Source of the DNA: an uncultured Lachnospiraceae bacterium
GTDB lineage: Bacteria > Bacillota > Clostridia > Lachnospirales > Lachnospiraceae
DNA: 64,000 nt
Assembly: GCA_910583965.1 (NCBI GenBank)
Contig: CAJUAE010000002.1
Span: 44,614-108,613, forward strand
Direction of reading: 5' to 3'
Shown here: positions 53,822 through 63,568 of the stretch, piece after piece
Layout: every line of letters starts with the position of its first letter
How positions within the stretch are numbered: position 1 is the stretch's first letter
Notes under the pieces: generated by a model
Databases searched by the model: none
What the model was told of the DNA's origin: nothing
Seen by the model: only the letters and a program-made list of their open reading frames with translations
Program-made: the position numbers and the translations under genes

Positions 53822-53850
53822 TTGTAGGAATACAAAAATAGTGATAGAAT
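53822..53850 (+). promoter_or_regulatory. Promoter of the acetylation operon
   Basis: TTGTAG (53822-53827), 17 bp, TAGAAT (53845-53850). A usable -10 with a weak -35. In the 332-bp gap 53571-53902 I see no gene. Confidence 0.5.
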
Positions 53851-53902
53851 ATTTTTATATAAACCCATTTTGTAAATTCATATGATAAAAGAGGAATATG
53901 TT

Positions 53903-54901
53903 ATGAAAAAAAGAAAAATGCTGTGTGCCCTCCTTGTTGTAATGCTTGTTTTGAATAGCCGTTCTGTGGGGTATGTCTATGCAGCACAGGAAAGTAAATC
54001 TTCCGAAATTCCAGAGTCTATTGATTCCCCAATAGAAGAATCACAAACTACGCCAGACACTCTGTCTGAATTAGCAGAGAGTGAAATACAAAGTGATAAT
54101 ACCAATACAATGACCGAAGAAGAACTTGCCGCCTACTATGGCAGCTCTGTTTTTATAGGCGACTCTATTATGGTAGGCTTTCGCAACTACTGTGCAAAGC
54201 AAAAAACTTTTGCACATAATATCCAATTTTTGGCAGCCGGAAATTACTCTGTATTCAACGCTCTAAAACCTGTCACAGCTAACAGTGTCCATCCTATGTA
54301 TCGCGGGAAAAAGTACCAAGTGTGGAATGCCATTCCACTAATTGGCAGCCAGCGGGTATTTCTCTTACTTGGCATGAATGATTTAAGTATTCTAGGCTTG
54401 GAAGGTGCACGTGACCAATACAAACTACTGATTGACAAAATTTTGGAGGTTTCACCCAATGTTGAGATTCATCTAATCAGTGTAACTTATACCTTGCCAA
54501 ATCTTGGACAGAAAACCTTGAACAATGAAAATATTGCGCAATACAATCTTCTTCTACAAAAAATGGCCGCAGAAAATGGCTGGGGATATATTGACCTTGC
54601 CACTCCAATTTCTGATGGAAATGGAAACCTTGCCGCAGAATGTTGTAGTGATGGCTATGTACATTTGACCAAAACCGCATATGGCTTATGGGAAAATGCA
54701 CTTGTCGATTATGCCTGCTTACAGACAACTCCGAATCAAGAACCGACAGAAACACAATTGTCAACAGAAGACACGACGGAAACGCAATTGAATCCAGAAT
54801 TAGCGCCGGAAATAGAAACACAATCAGTAGATACCACCCCGATACCAAATGACACCCAAAATAAAATAGAATCTATTTTAGAAACTCCAGTAAAAAAATA
54901 G
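53903..54901 (+). CDS. Secreted SGNH/GDSL hydrolase or acetyltransferase
   Basis: 332 aa. Signal peptide or N-terminal anchor (about 1-28), Ser/Glu/Thr linker (about 29-75), SGNH domain (about 78-268) with GDS (86-88), FLLLGMNDL (block III) and DGYVHLTKTAYGLW (block V Asp-His), then a Thr/Pro/Glu-rich tail (about 275-332). In acetylation gene sets such proteins move or remove O-acetyl groups on polysaccharide. I start at ATG 53903, behind AGAGGAA; a frame extension to 53882 adds a second ATG without better support. First gene of an operon with DUF4358, MBOAT and DHHW. Confidence 0.85.
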   Translation: MKKRKMLCALLVVMLVLNSRSVGYVYAAQESKSSEIPESIDSPIEESQTTPDTLSELAESEIQSDNTNTMTEEELAAYYGSSVFIGDSIMVGFRNYCAKQKTFAHNIQFLAAGNYSVFNALKPVTANSVHPMYRGKKYQVWNAIPLIGSQRVFLLLGMNDLSILGLEGARDQYKLLIDKILEVSPNVEIHLISVTYTLPNLGQKTLNNENIAQYNLLLQKMAAENGWGYIDLATPISDGNGNLAAECCSDGYVHLTKTAYGLWENALVDYACLQTTPNQEPTETQLSTEDTTETQLNPELAPEIETQSVDTTPIPNDTQNKIESILETPVKK

Positions 54902-54911
54902 GGAGAGAAAA

Positions 54912-55430
54912 ATGATAAAAATAACAAAGATACAAAAAATAACAGTAGCCCTCACCCTCGCAGTTCTTCTGTGTAGTGGCTGCACCGATAAAACACAACC
55001 CGCAACCTCCGATGCGGTACAGACTTCCAAACCGGAGACAACAGCAAAATCAATTGATGAAATTTATCAGGAAATTACACAGACTGTCACTTTGCAGTCC
55101 CCTGCTTGTATGGATGAGGATTTTATCTCCAACTACTATGGTATTGATGTCGCAACACTTTCCGAATATGTTTTTAGCATGTCAGAAGACGCTGCACAGG
55201 CAGAGACTATTATTATTCTGAAAGCAGAAAAATCTGAGGATTTGGAAACACTTTCTAGCTGTCTGCAAACGGTAGTGGATGAGAAGAAAAATGAAATGGA
55301 AAATTATATCCCCGAACAGTTTGCCATTGTAGAAAAGAGCAAGGTTCAGACAAAGAGTAATTATGTGTGGCTTGTAATCTCTGAAAATGCAGAGACAATC
55401 ACAGATATTATTGAAAACAATCTGTCATAG
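54912..55430 (+). CDS. DUF4358 lipoprotein
   Basis: 172 aa. Type II signal peptide with lipobox LLCSGC (Cys24). The mature part has TQTVTLQSPACMDEDFISNYYGID, MSEDAAQAETIIILKA and VWLVISENAETI, which match the DUF4358 pattern common in Lachnospiraceae and usually next to MBOAT genes. Function unknown; an accessory of O-acetylation is likely from context. Start 10 bp after the SGNH stop, with GGGAGAG site. Confidence 0.85.
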   Translation: MIKITKIQKITVALTLAVLLCSGCTDKTQPATSDAVQTSKPETTAKSIDEIYQEITQTVTLQSPACMDEDFISNYYGIDVATLSEYVFSMSEDAAQAETIIILKAEKSEDLETLSSCLQTVVDEKKNEMENYIPEQFAIVEKSKVQTKSNYVWLVISENAETITDIIENNLS

Positions 55431-55442
55431 CGGAGGAAGAAC

Positions 55443-56858
55443 ATGGTCTTTAGCGGTATCCCTTTTCTCTTTTTCTTCCTTCCACTATGCTTAATTTTGT
55501 ACTATGCAGTCCCATTTTCCTGGAAAAATGGGATTTTGCTTATTTTCAGCCTTATTTTTTATGCGTGGGGAGAGCCATTGTATATTCTTTTAATGCTTTT
55601 CTCCACGCTCCTCGACTACACAAATGGGCGATTAATGGAACGGTTTGGTACAACAAAACTTAGAAAAACTTTTTTTCTGTGTTGTAGTATCTGTGTTAAT
55701 CTGTTTATTCTCGGCTTTTTTAAGTATGCAGATTTTGCCGTATCTCTTGTAAATAGTATGCTAGGCACACGGATTACACCGCCCGGAATCCATCTTCCAG
55801 TGGGAATCAGCTTCTACACTTTTCAGACGATGAGTTATATTATTGACCTTTATAAAAGCGAAGTAAAAGCGGAGCACAGCTATACTGCATACCTAACCTA
55901 TGTCTCTATGTTTCCGCAGTTGGTAGCTGGTCCTATTGTGCGTTTTGCTGATATCCAAGAACAGCTTCATAAGAGAACGATTACCTTTAATGGAATGCAA
56001 ACAGGATTTTTGCGTTTTCTGTTGGGACTTTTTAAGAAGGTATTAATTGCCAATCAAGTTGGCGCTCTGTGGGAAGAAATTCGTATGCTGGGCACAGCAA
56101 ACACCAGTGTTGCTACAGCCTGGCTTGGCGCACTTTGTTTCACCTTGCAGCTTTATTTTGATTTTAGTGCCTACAGTGATATGGCAATTGGAATGGGACA
56201 TATGCTGGGATTTACGTATCATGAAAACTTCCGCTATCCGTTGACTGCTATTTCTGTGACGGATTTTTGGCGGCGCTGGCATATTTCACTGTCCACTTGG
56301 TTTCGCGACTATGTTTATATTCCTCTTGGTGGAAACCGACGTGGAATCCCGCGCCATCTATTTAACATTGCTGTTGTATGGTTTCTGACAGGACTTTGGC
56401 ATGGTGCCTCTTGGAACTTTATTTTGTGGGGCGTCTACTATGGTATCTTACTCATGCTTGAAAAATATATCTGGGGAAAAGCACTTGCAAAATTGCCAAA
56501 ACTGCTACAACATGCCTATGCATTTTTAATTGTGGTATTTGGATTTGTAATCTTTGCAATTACTGACTGGAATGCATTAGGGACCTATATTTACCTACTT
56601 TTTTCCTTCGCCTCAAACAGTCTTGCCGATACACGCTTTCTTTGGTATCTTGGCAACTATGGTTTGATAATCGCGATTGCCTGTGTCCTTACATGCCCAA
56701 TATATCCGTGGCTCTGTCAGAAAGCCTTAACGCTTAGCAGACCAAAACGCCGTTTTCTATCTGCTATTTCTGGAATGGCAATTTTATTACTGTTTGTATT
56801 GTCCACGGCGTATATGGTAAGCGACACCTACAATCCATTTTTATACTTTCGTTTTTAA
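55443..56858 (+). CDS. MBOAT-family membrane O-acyltransferase
   Basis: 471-aa polytopic membrane protein (10 or more hydrophobic segments). Moves acyl groups across or onto envelope polysaccharides (AlgI/DltB group). The active-site region FLTGLWHGASWNFILWG (His320) and the preceding FWRRWHISLSTWFRDYVYIPLGGN are exactly AlgI-like, more so than DltB-like. N-terminal LFFLPLCLILYYAVP and PVGISFYTFQTMSYIID are also typical. ATG 55443 behind GGAGGA. The stop is followed after about 125 bp by the DHHW gene. Confidence 0.95.
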   Translation: MVFSGIPFLFFFLPLCLILYYAVPFSWKNGILLIFSLIFYAWGEPLYILLMLFSTLLDYTNGRLMERFGTTKLRKTFFLCCSICVNLFILGFFKYADFAVSLVNSMLGTRITPPGIHLPVGISFYTFQTMSYIIDLYKSEVKAEHSYTAYLTYVSMFPQLVAGPIVRFADIQEQLHKRTITFNGMQTGFLRFLLGLFKKVLIANQVGALWEEIRMLGTANTSVATAWLGALCFTLQLYFDFSAYSDMAIGMGHMLGFTYHENFRYPLTAISVTDFWRRWHISLSTWFRDYVYIPLGGNRRGIPRHLFNIAVVWFLTGLWHGASWNFILWGVYYGILLMLEKYIWGKALAKLPKLLQHAYAFLIVVFGFVIFAITDWNALGTYIYLLFSFASNSLADTRFLWYLGNYGLIIAIACVLTCPIYPWLCQKALTLSRPKRRFLSAISGMAILLLFVLSTAYMVSDTYNPFLYFRF

Positions 56859-56944
56859 TAGAAAACACTGTTAATAAGAAACCAAAACTAGCATTTTAAT
56901 TAATTATTGTCGCTTGTGATGGATTAACAGTTGCGTTTTTCATT

Positions 56945-56982
56945 TCTATTTGAGCCACCAAAAGGCGGCATGGGGGATTTTT
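56945..56982 (+). promoter_or_regulatory. Repeated hairpin-RBS leader element, copy 2
   Basis: TCTATTTGAGCC, stem GCCACC-AAAA-GGCGGC, then ATGGGGGATTTTT and ATG. 33 of 38 positions match 24398-24435 in the sense direction. The first ATG (56970) opens a short out-of-frame upstream frame overlapping the real start. Confidence 0.75.
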
Positions 56983-58116
56983 ATGATTACAGAAACTAAA
57001 ATTAGAAATATTGTAACAGCAATTCTTTGCATTGGAATCCTATCCCTTTCGATTTGTCTTTTGCTTTTACCAAAGAAGGATTTTTCAGAAAATGAAAACA
57101 GATATTTAACCAAATTTCCAATTTTGTCTGTCAAAAATGTACTTGATGGAACATACACAGCGTCCTTAAGCGACTGGTTTGCCGATCACTTTCCACAGAG
57201 AGACTTTTTTGTCGGATTAAAAAGCCAGACAGAAATTCTAAGCGGCAGAAAAGAAATCAACCATATTTATGTGGCGAAAGACGATTATTTGATTGAACCA
57301 TATGCGCCGCCACAAAATACCCAGCGTATTATAGACACGCTTAACCGATTTTATAAAAAAGTATCTCAAACACAAGCAACTATAAATTTAATGCTGGTGC
57401 CAACGGCTGTGACAATCCATAAGGATTTGCTTCCTCAGAACGCTCCTGCATCCAACCAACTAGAAACTGTGCAGTCCATTTATACTGGTACAGAGATTCC
57501 TAAAATCGACTGTATGGATTCTCTTATTGCAGGAATTTCCCAAGGACAGCTTTACTATCGCACAGACCACCACTGGACTACACTTGGCGCTTACTATGGT
57601 TATCTTGCTTTCTGTGAGGCCAAAAATTTAGAACCTGTGCCACTTACTTCACTGCAAAAACAGACGGTGACAGAAGATTTTGCCGGAACCTTATACTCTA
57701 AAGTAAACGATTACAACCACAAGAAGGATTCTATCACTGTGTACACCAACCCTGAAGACTGTCTGACTGTCACTTACATCGATAGTAACGAAGTGTCAGA
57801 CAGTCTCTACAATTTTGATTATTTGACAGAAAAGGACAAGTATTCCATCTTTCTAAATAATATTCATTCCCTGATTGAAATTGAGAACCAAACATCATCT
57901 TCCGAAGATGTGCTAATGCTTATCAAGGACAGTTATGCCAATTCCATGGTGCCATTTCTTGCACATCACTATCGGAAAATTTATGTCTTTGACACACGTT
58001 ATTACAAAGATGGACCGTCCTCTTTTCTATCAGAACACAAAGAAATCAACGATATTTTACTATTATATAATATGAACACTCTCGATACTGACTCCGGCAT
58101 TCGGGGAATTTATTGA
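56983..58116 (+). CDS. DHHW-motif protein (AlgX/AlgJ-like)
   Basis: 377 aa. One N-terminal transmembrane anchor (about 10-28), then an extracytoplasmic SGNH-related domain with the TDHHWTTLGAYYGY motif (about 193-206) that names the family and FSENENRYLTKFP near the start. Such proteins act with MBOAT acyltransferases to put acetyl groups on exopolysaccharide. I start at ATG 56983 following GGGGGATTTTT; the frame is open to 56950 through the leader element, so that part is untranslated leader. The stop is 18 bp before mutS2. Confidence 0.88.
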   Translation: MITETKIRNIVTAILCIGILSLSICLLLLPKKDFSENENRYLTKFPILSVKNVLDGTYTASLSDWFADHFPQRDFFVGLKSQTEILSGRKEINHIYVAKDDYLIEPYAPPQNTQRIIDTLNRFYKKVSQTQATINLMLVPTAVTIHKDLLPQNAPASNQLETVQSIYTGTEIPKIDCMDSLIAGISQGQLYYRTDHHWTTLGAYYGYLAFCEAKNLEPVPLTSLQKQTVTEDFAGTLYSKVNDYNHKKDSITVYTNPEDCLTVTYIDSNEVSDSLYNFDYLTEKDKYSIFLNNIHSLIEIENQTSSSEDVLMLIKDSYANSMVPFLAHHYRKIYVFDTRYYKDGPSSFLSEHKEINDILLLYNMNTLDTDSGIRGIY

Positions 58117-58134
58117 GCAGCATGGGGGATTTTT

Positions 58135-60543
58135 ATGAACGAAAAAGCATTACGCATACTAGAATATCACAAAATTATTAATCTGCTCACAGAAAAAGCA
58201 AGTTCTGAACCAGGAAAAGAACTGTGTCAGAAGTTGACTCCAATGATAGATATAAAAGAAATAGAAGAAGCACAGCAACAGACCGCCGACGCATTTACAA
58301 GGCTTGTAAAAGGTGGCCGAATCCATTTTAGTGGAAATAAGGACATTCGTTTTAGCATCCGTTCACTGGAAATTGGAAGTGCCCTCTCTGCCAGTGAGCT
58401 TATCAAAATTGCCGCTTCGCTTGCCTGCGCTACAAGAGCAAAAGCGTTTGCGCGCTCAGAACATGACGAGGAAACAGAAGACAGCTTACAGGCATTTTTT
58501 GCAAACTTAGAACCATTGACACCATTACAAAATGAAATCAATCGCTGTATTCTTTCCGAGGAGGAAATTGCGGATGATGCAAGTTCCACCCTCAAGCATA
58601 TTCGGCGTAGCATTCATCTAACCAACGAAAAAATACACAGTCAACTAACAGGTATGGTAAATGGTAGTTATCGTACTTATCTACAAGATGCTGTTATCAC
58701 AATGCGAAACAATCGCTATTGTATTCCTGTCAAATCTGAGCATAAAGGAAATGTGCCTGGAATGATTCATGATCAATCATCCACTGGTTCCACACTCTTT
58801 ATCGAGCCAGCAGTTGTTGTCAATCTCAACAATCAGCTCAAAGAACTTGCTCTGAAAGAAAAAGAAGAAATTGAACGTATTTTGGCAGAACTCAGCGCAA
58901 ACGCTGGTGAACACACAACGGAGCTTGCAAACAATTTCCGTCTTCTGACACAGCTAGACTTTATCTTTGCTAGAGCGGGACTTGCCATTGATATGAATGC
59001 TTCTCGCCCACTATTGAATCAGAATCGTTATATTCATATTCGCAAAGGAAGACATCCACTATTAGATAAGAAAACTGTTGTTCCTATTGAGATTCATCTT
59101 GGAAAGGATTTTGATCTTTTGGTGGTGACTGGTCCAAATACTGGTGGAAAAACGGTATCACTAAAAACGGTTGGACTTTTTACATTGATGGGACAGTCAG
59201 GACTTCATATACCAGCGCTTGACCGTTCCGAACTTGGCATATTTACTGAAGTGTATGCCGACATTGGCGATGAACAAAGTATAGAACAGAATCTATCCAC
59301 TTTTTCTGCCCATATGACAAATACTATCTCTATCTTAAAAAATGCTGATGAAAATTCACTTTGTATCTTTGATGAACTGGGTGCAGGAACCGACCCAGCA
59401 GAAGGCGCAGCGCTTGCAATTGCAATATTAAAGCATCTCCATGACAAAGGCATTCGCACAATGGCGACCACACATTACAGCGAACTAAAAGTATTTGCAC
59501 TTACTACTCCCTATGTAGAAAATGCCTGCTGTGAATTTGACGTGGAAACGCTCCGCCCAACTTATAAACTTCTTATTGGTATTCCGGGAAAAAGCAATGC
59601 ATTTGCAATCTCTGCAAAGCTTGGCCTTCCCGACGAAATTATTGTCTCTGCAAAAGAACACATTAGTGAGGAGGAAGAAAGCTTTGAAGACCTTCTAGCC
59701 AACTTAGAATCAAGCCGGCGCACAATTGAAAATGAGCGCAATGAAATCCAGCGCTACAAGGCAGAGATTGAATCGCTAAAAAAGAAATTAGAACAAAAAC
59801 AAGAACGCATTGACGCACAGAAAGATAAAATCTTGCGCGAAGCAAATGAAGAAGCCCGTAAAATCCTTCAGGAAGCAAAAGATGTCGCAGATGAGACAAT
59901 TCGTGATTTTCAGAATGTCCATATTAATAAAACATCCATACAGGATTTGGAAAAAGCCCGCACAAAAGTGCGCGACAAGATTTCTGAAAAAAACACAAAG
60001 CTCTCTGTTACACCAGAAAAACCTACACACAAAATATTAAAACCCAACCAAATTAAACCTGGAGATATGGTAAAAGTAGTATCGATGGGCTTAAAAGGAA
60101 CTGTCTCCTCCAAACCAGACGCAAAAGGAGACCTTTTTGTGCAGTGTGGTATTATCCGCTCAAAAGTAAACATTAAAGATCTGGTGTTAATCAACGAGGA
60201 TGTGCTTTCTGGCACTACTGCCCATAAAAAAAGTTTTGGCAGCAATGGCGGTGCCCCGAAGACAGGCGGCGGAAGCATTGGGATGTCCAAAGCCGCAACC
60301 ATCTCCGCTGAGATTAATCTGTTAGGAATGACTGTTGATGAAGCACTCTCAGAACTTGACAAATATCTTGATGATGCCTATCTGTCACACGCGCCGAGCG
60401 TGCGCATTGTTCATGGAAAGGGAACTGGTGCGCTTCGCCAAGCAGTCCAAAAACACCTAAAACGTATTTCGTATGTGAAATCTTTCCATCTTGGCGAATA
60501 CGGTGAGGGAGATTCTGGTGTGACAATTGTAGAATTCAAATAA
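58135..60543 (+). CDS. mutS2: MutS2 endonuclease/ATPase
   Basis: 802 aa. MutS-like core and ATPase domain with Walker A GPNTGGKTVSLKT (about 333-345), STFSAHMTN, DELGAGTDP, followed by a coiled coil (about 510-640) and C-terminal Smr domain (about 725-802) with VRIVHGKGTGALR. In other MutS2 proteins the Smr domain carries an LDLRG motif; here it reads INLLG, so the Asp/Arg pair is missing, as in some relatives. Roles reported for MutS2 are suppressing homologous recombination and rescuing collided ribosomes. ATG 58135 behind GGGGGATTTTT, the third copy of that site. Confidence 0.95.
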   Translation: MNEKALRILEYHKIINLLTEKASSEPGKELCQKLTPMIDIKEIEEAQQQTADAFTRLVKGGRIHFSGNKDIRFSIRSLEIGSALSASELIKIAASLACATRAKAFARSEHDEETEDSLQAFFANLEPLTPLQNEINRCILSEEEIADDASSTLKHIRRSIHLTNEKIHSQLTGMVNGSYRTYLQDAVITMRNNRYCIPVKSEHKGNVPGMIHDQSSTGSTLFIEPAVVVNLNNQLKELALKEKEEIERILAELSANAGEHTTELANNFRLLTQLDFIFARAGLAIDMNASRPLLNQNRYIHIRKGRHPLLDKKTVVPIEIHLGKDFDLLVVTGPNTGGKTVSLKTVGLFTLMGQSGLHIPALDRSELGIFTEVYADIGDEQSIEQNLSTFSAHMTNTISILKNADENSLCIFDELGAGTDPAEGAALAIAILKHLHDKGIRTMATTHYSELKVFALTTPYVENACCEFDVETLRPTYKLLIGIPGKSNAFAISAKLGLPDEIIVSAKEHISEEEESFEDLLANLESSRRTIENERNEIQRYKAEIESLKKKLEQKQERIDAQKDKILREANEEARKILQEAKDVADETIRDFQNVHINKTSIQDLEKARTKVRDKISEKNTKLSVTPEKPTHKILKPNQIKPGDMVKVVSMGLKGTVSSKPDAKGDLFVQCGIIRSKVNIKDLVLINEDVLSGTTAHKKSFGSNGGAPKTGGGSIGMSKAATISAEINLLGMTVDEALSELDKYLDDAYLSHAPSVRIVHGKGTGALRQAVQKHLKRISYVKSFHLGEYGEGDSGVTIVEFK

Positions 60544-60569
60544 AATACAGACAAGAAAGGATCGAAGAA

Positions 60570-61274
60570 ATGGCGAACAAACAAAAAATTTTGATTGTTG
60601 ATGATGATGAAAATATAGCAGAATTAATCTCATTGTATTTGACAAAAGAATGTTTTGAGACCAGAATTGTATATGATGGAGAATCTGCATTGCAAGAGAT
60701 GAACAGCTTTTCACCGGATCTTATTTTGCTTGACTTGATGCTTCCAGGAATCGACGGCTATCAGGTATGTCGCGAGGTGCGCCAAAAATCACAGACCCCA
60801 ATTATTATGCTGTCTGCCAAAGGCGAAGTGTTTGACAAAGTACTTGGACTGGAACTTGGCGCTGATGATTACTTAGAAAAGCCTTTTGACACAAAAGAGC
60901 TTATCGCGCGTGTAAAGGCTGTTCTTCGCCGCTACAAGACCGCTGCGCCCGCCGAGCCTGCATCCGATGCCAAGCAAGTCACATATCCTAGCCTTACAAT
61001 CAATCTTACCAATTACTCTGTAATCTACAATGGTAACACTGTAGAAATGCCGCCGAAAGAACTTGAATTATTGTACTTTCTAGCTGCGTCGCCAAACCAT
61101 GTATACACCAGAGAACAACTCCTGGACCAAATTTGGGGATATGAATATATTGGCGACACACGCACTGTTGATGTGCATATCAAGCGGCTTCGCGAAAAGA
61201 TTAAAGACCATGAATCTTGGCGCATCGCAACAATCTGGGGTGTCGGATATAAATTTGAAGTAAGAAACCTATAA
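60570..61274 (+). CDS. OmpR/PhoB-family response regulator
   Basis: 234 aa. Receiver (about 1-122) with DDDE, Asp55 in LLDLMLPGIDG, Ser in MLSAKG, Lys in KPF. DNA-binding winged helix (about 135-234) ending IATIWGVGYKFEV. A start behind AAAGGAT. It is the partner of the kinase downstream (28 bp apart). Same fold family as the regulator at 5454-6143 but a different protein. Confidence 0.95.
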   Translation: MANKQKILIVDDDENIAELISLYLTKECFETRIVYDGESALQEMNSFSPDLILLDLMLPGIDGYQVCREVRQKSQTPIIMLSAKGEVFDKVLGLELGADDYLEKPFDTKELIARVKAVLRRYKTAAPAEPASDAKQVTYPSLTINLTNYSVIYNGNTVEMPPKELELLYFLAASPNHVYTREQLLDQIWGYEYIGDTRTVDVHIKRLREKIKDHESWRIATIWGVGYKFEVRNL

Positions 61275-61302
61275 TTTTGAATGCAGAAGGAATGAATCTC
61301 CC

Positions 61303-62727
61303 TTGAAAAGAACACTCTATTTAAAATTTTTACTAGCTTATATTATCTTTGCATTTTTTGGCTTTATTGTTGTTGCAACTTTTACTTCCAGTATGACACT
61401 GGAACATATGAAGCGGGAACGTGCGGACTCCCTGTATAAGGAAGCACTTCTAATCTCTGACTCTTACGCTGCGGACCTATACAACAACGAGATTACGCTC
61501 GAATCCGTATGGCGACAGATTGAGGCAATCGGCACGTTTCTCGATGCTTCTATCTGGATTGTAAATCCGTCGGGACTAATTGTGTTGGATTCTAGTTCAC
61601 CGTTAGAAATCGAAAACCCTACAACAATTCCAAACTTCAGTCCCACAATCACAGGAAATTCTTTCTATACGGTTGGAAATTTTTTTGGTATGTTTGAAGA
61701 TGAAATGATTTCTGCATTTGCACCGATTACAACCCAATATAAAGTGAAAGGCTACGTGGTTGTCCATGCCTCTGTTGAAAAGTTGCAATATTCTTGTAAC
61801 TCCCTTTTAAATATTTCCTACATCACGCTGGTTATCTTGTTTTTATTATCGTTAATTATATTACTTTTTTTTACAGAGATGGTGTATCTGCCCCTTCGCA
61901 AAATTACCCACGCGACAGAACAGTATGCAATCGGTAACTTTCGATATGAATTTCAATTGGACAGCGAGGATGAAATTGGATATTTAGCGGCCTCACTTGC
62001 CTATATGGCAAGTGAAGTTGCAAAGAGCGAGGACAACCAAAAACGGCTTGTGGCAAATATTTCTCACGATTTTCGCTCGCCGCTCACTTCAATGCGCGGG
62101 TATCTTGAGGCAATGTTGGACGGTACAATCCCGCCAGAAATGCATGAAAAATATATTGGCGTTGTATTAAATGAAACCAACCGGCTGACAAAATTGACAA
62201 ATTCCCTGCTCACACTCAATAATCTAAGCACCAAGGGAATGATCCTTGACAAAAGCAATTTTGATATTAATCAAGTGATTAAAAATACTGCTGTTTCTTT
62301 TGAAGGAACCTGCCGCGAAAGGTTTATTTCTATTGAATTGGTTCTCACAGGAGATACAATGTATGTAAACGCGGACATGGTTAAAATTCAACAGGTACTT
62401 TATAATCTTGTGGACAATGCCATTAAATTTAGTCACAAAAATTCTTCTATTAAAATCGAAACTATTGAAAAGTCAAACAAACTTTTAATATCAGTAAAAG
62501 ACAGTGGCATTGGTATTCCTAAGGATAGCATTCGTCTCATCTGGGACCGTTTCTACAAGACAGACCTCTCCCGCGGCAAAGATAAAAAAGGGACGGGTCT
62601 AGGATTATCCATCACTAAAGAAATTATTCAATCTCACAATGAAAATATCAATGTCATTAGCACAGAAGGCGTTGGAACAGAGTTTATCTTTACATTGGAA
62701 AAAGCGGAAGGAACTAAAATGGAGTAG
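61303..62727 (+). CDS. Sensor histidine kinase
   Basis: 474 aa. TM1 (about 9-30), extracytoplasmic sensor domain (about 31-165: YKEALLISDSYAADLYNNEI, DASIWIVNPSGLIVLDSS, of the PAS/double-Cache-like kind), TM2 (about 170-192), HAMP, HisKA with VANISHDFRSPLTSMRGY (His255), ATPase with NLVDNAIKFS, DSGIGIPKD, FYKTD and GTGLGLSITK. Start is TTG 61303, about 11 nt after GAAGGA; the ATG at 61292 ends after four codons. Downstream of its regulator in one operon. Confidence 0.94.
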   Translation: MKRTLYLKFLLAYIIFAFFGFIVVATFTSSMTLEHMKRERADSLYKEALLISDSYAADLYNNEITLESVWRQIEAIGTFLDASIWIVNPSGLIVLDSSSPLEIENPTTIPNFSPTITGNSFYTVGNFFGMFEDEMISAFAPITTQYKVKGYVVVHASVEKLQYSCNSLLNISYITLVILFLLSLIILLFFTEMVYLPLRKITHATEQYAIGNFRYEFQLDSEDEIGYLAASLAYMASEVAKSEDNQKRLVANISHDFRSPLTSMRGYLEAMLDGTIPPEMHEKYIGVVLNETNRLTKLTNSLLTLNNLSTKGMILDKSNFDINQVIKNTAVSFEGTCRERFISIELVLTGDTMYVNADMVKIQQVLYNLVDNAIKFSHKNSSIKIETIEKSNKLLISVKDSGIGIPKDSIRLIWDRFYKTDLSRGKDKKGTGLGLSITKEIIQSHNENINVISTEGVGTEFIFTLEKAEGTKME

Positions 62728-62742
62728 TTTTCTCTACTCCAT
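62719..62742 (+). terminator. Hairpin at the end of the kinase gene
   Basis: ATGGAGTAG-TTTTCT-CTACTCCAT overlaps the stop codon. There is no U-run after it; a weak terminator or mRNA 3'-end stabiliser. Confidence 0.5.
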
Positions 62743-62814
62743 TCAGACCAACGTCATTTAATTAAAGAATTAGACAAGAAACGCTTCAAAAATTTTGACA
62801 CTCCTAATTTCGAT

Positions 62815-62868
62815 CAAAAAGTAAACAAAACGACTTCGTTATATGACTTTTGAAGCAGTTTGTTTACA
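62815..62868 (-). terminator. Terminator of the 182-aa gene
   Basis: On the minus strand GTAAACAAA..GCTTC pairs with GAAG..TTTGTTTAC, followed by TTTTTG. Confidence 0.65.
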
Positions 62869-62915
62869 ATCTGAAATGAACAACAATGTACTAGATTATT
62901 TTAAATTACTGTCTT

Positions 62916-63464
62916 CTATTTTACCACTTTGAAAATTTCTAAGACCCCACTACTAGAATCAACGAAATCAGTCTGTTTAATTGTATCATCAGAATCCACG
63001 AAGCCAAGTGACCAATTAAATTCATATTCAGAATTAGGATTTGTCTTAACATATATTACGTTAGTAGCACCACTAAATCCCGCACAATGACTATCTTCAT
63101 TTTCCGTTTGTAAAGAAAAGTTTATTGGCGCACTGACATCTTTAAATGAAAATATTAAATCTTCATATCCTTTGGTAATCAAATATGTTTGTGTAGCGTT
63201 TATCTCCGAAAGTTCAAACGAAATACTTTCAATCAGTACACTACCTTCGTCTATTTTACTACTATCTATAAATGATATTGGCGTTGGTAATTCTTTATTC
63301 TCATTTTCAAGTGTCATCGCAGCAATTGTACTATTGCCAAAAAATGCAAATACGATAAATACAACGAATATCATAAAAATTACTAATCCAAACTGCTTAT
63401 TTCTCATTTTAAACACCAAACCATAATTAGCACTAACATTGAGAGACAATAATTTTTTCATCAT
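62916..63464 (-). CDS. Membrane-anchored unknown protein, 182 aa
   Basis: Not recognised. About 25 cytoplasmic residues, one strong transmembrane helix (about 26-50, LVIFMIFVVFIVFAFFG), then an extracytoplasmic domain of about 130 residues that alternates beta-like strands (VLIESISFELSEI, EDLIFSFKDVSAPINFSLQTE, YEFNWSLGFVDSDD). It looks like a C-terminal beta-sandwich. ATG 63464 behind AAGGAGAAATTAA and a terminator after the stop support it as a real gene. Confidence 0.65.
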   Translation of the reverse strand: MMKKLLSLNVSANYGLVFKMRNKQFGLVIFMIFVVFIVFAFFGNSTIAAMTLENENKELPTPISFIDSSKIDEGSVLIESISFELSEINATQTYLITKGYEDLIFSFKDVSAPINFSLQTENEDSHCAGFSGATNVIYVKTNPNSEYEFNWSLGFVDSDDTIKQTDFVDSSSGVLEIFKVVK

Positions 63465-63568
63465 TTAATTTCTCCTTAAACTTTTATAAACTAAGTTGTT
63501 ATTGATACTATTTATTATACTTAGGCAAATTATATAACTTAAAGACATTTATATTGCAAAGTCTTTCG

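Noticed and set aside
61292..61303. ATG at 61292 as the kinase start
   Set aside because: Out of frame and stopped after four codons; the TTG at 61303 is in frame with the kinase.
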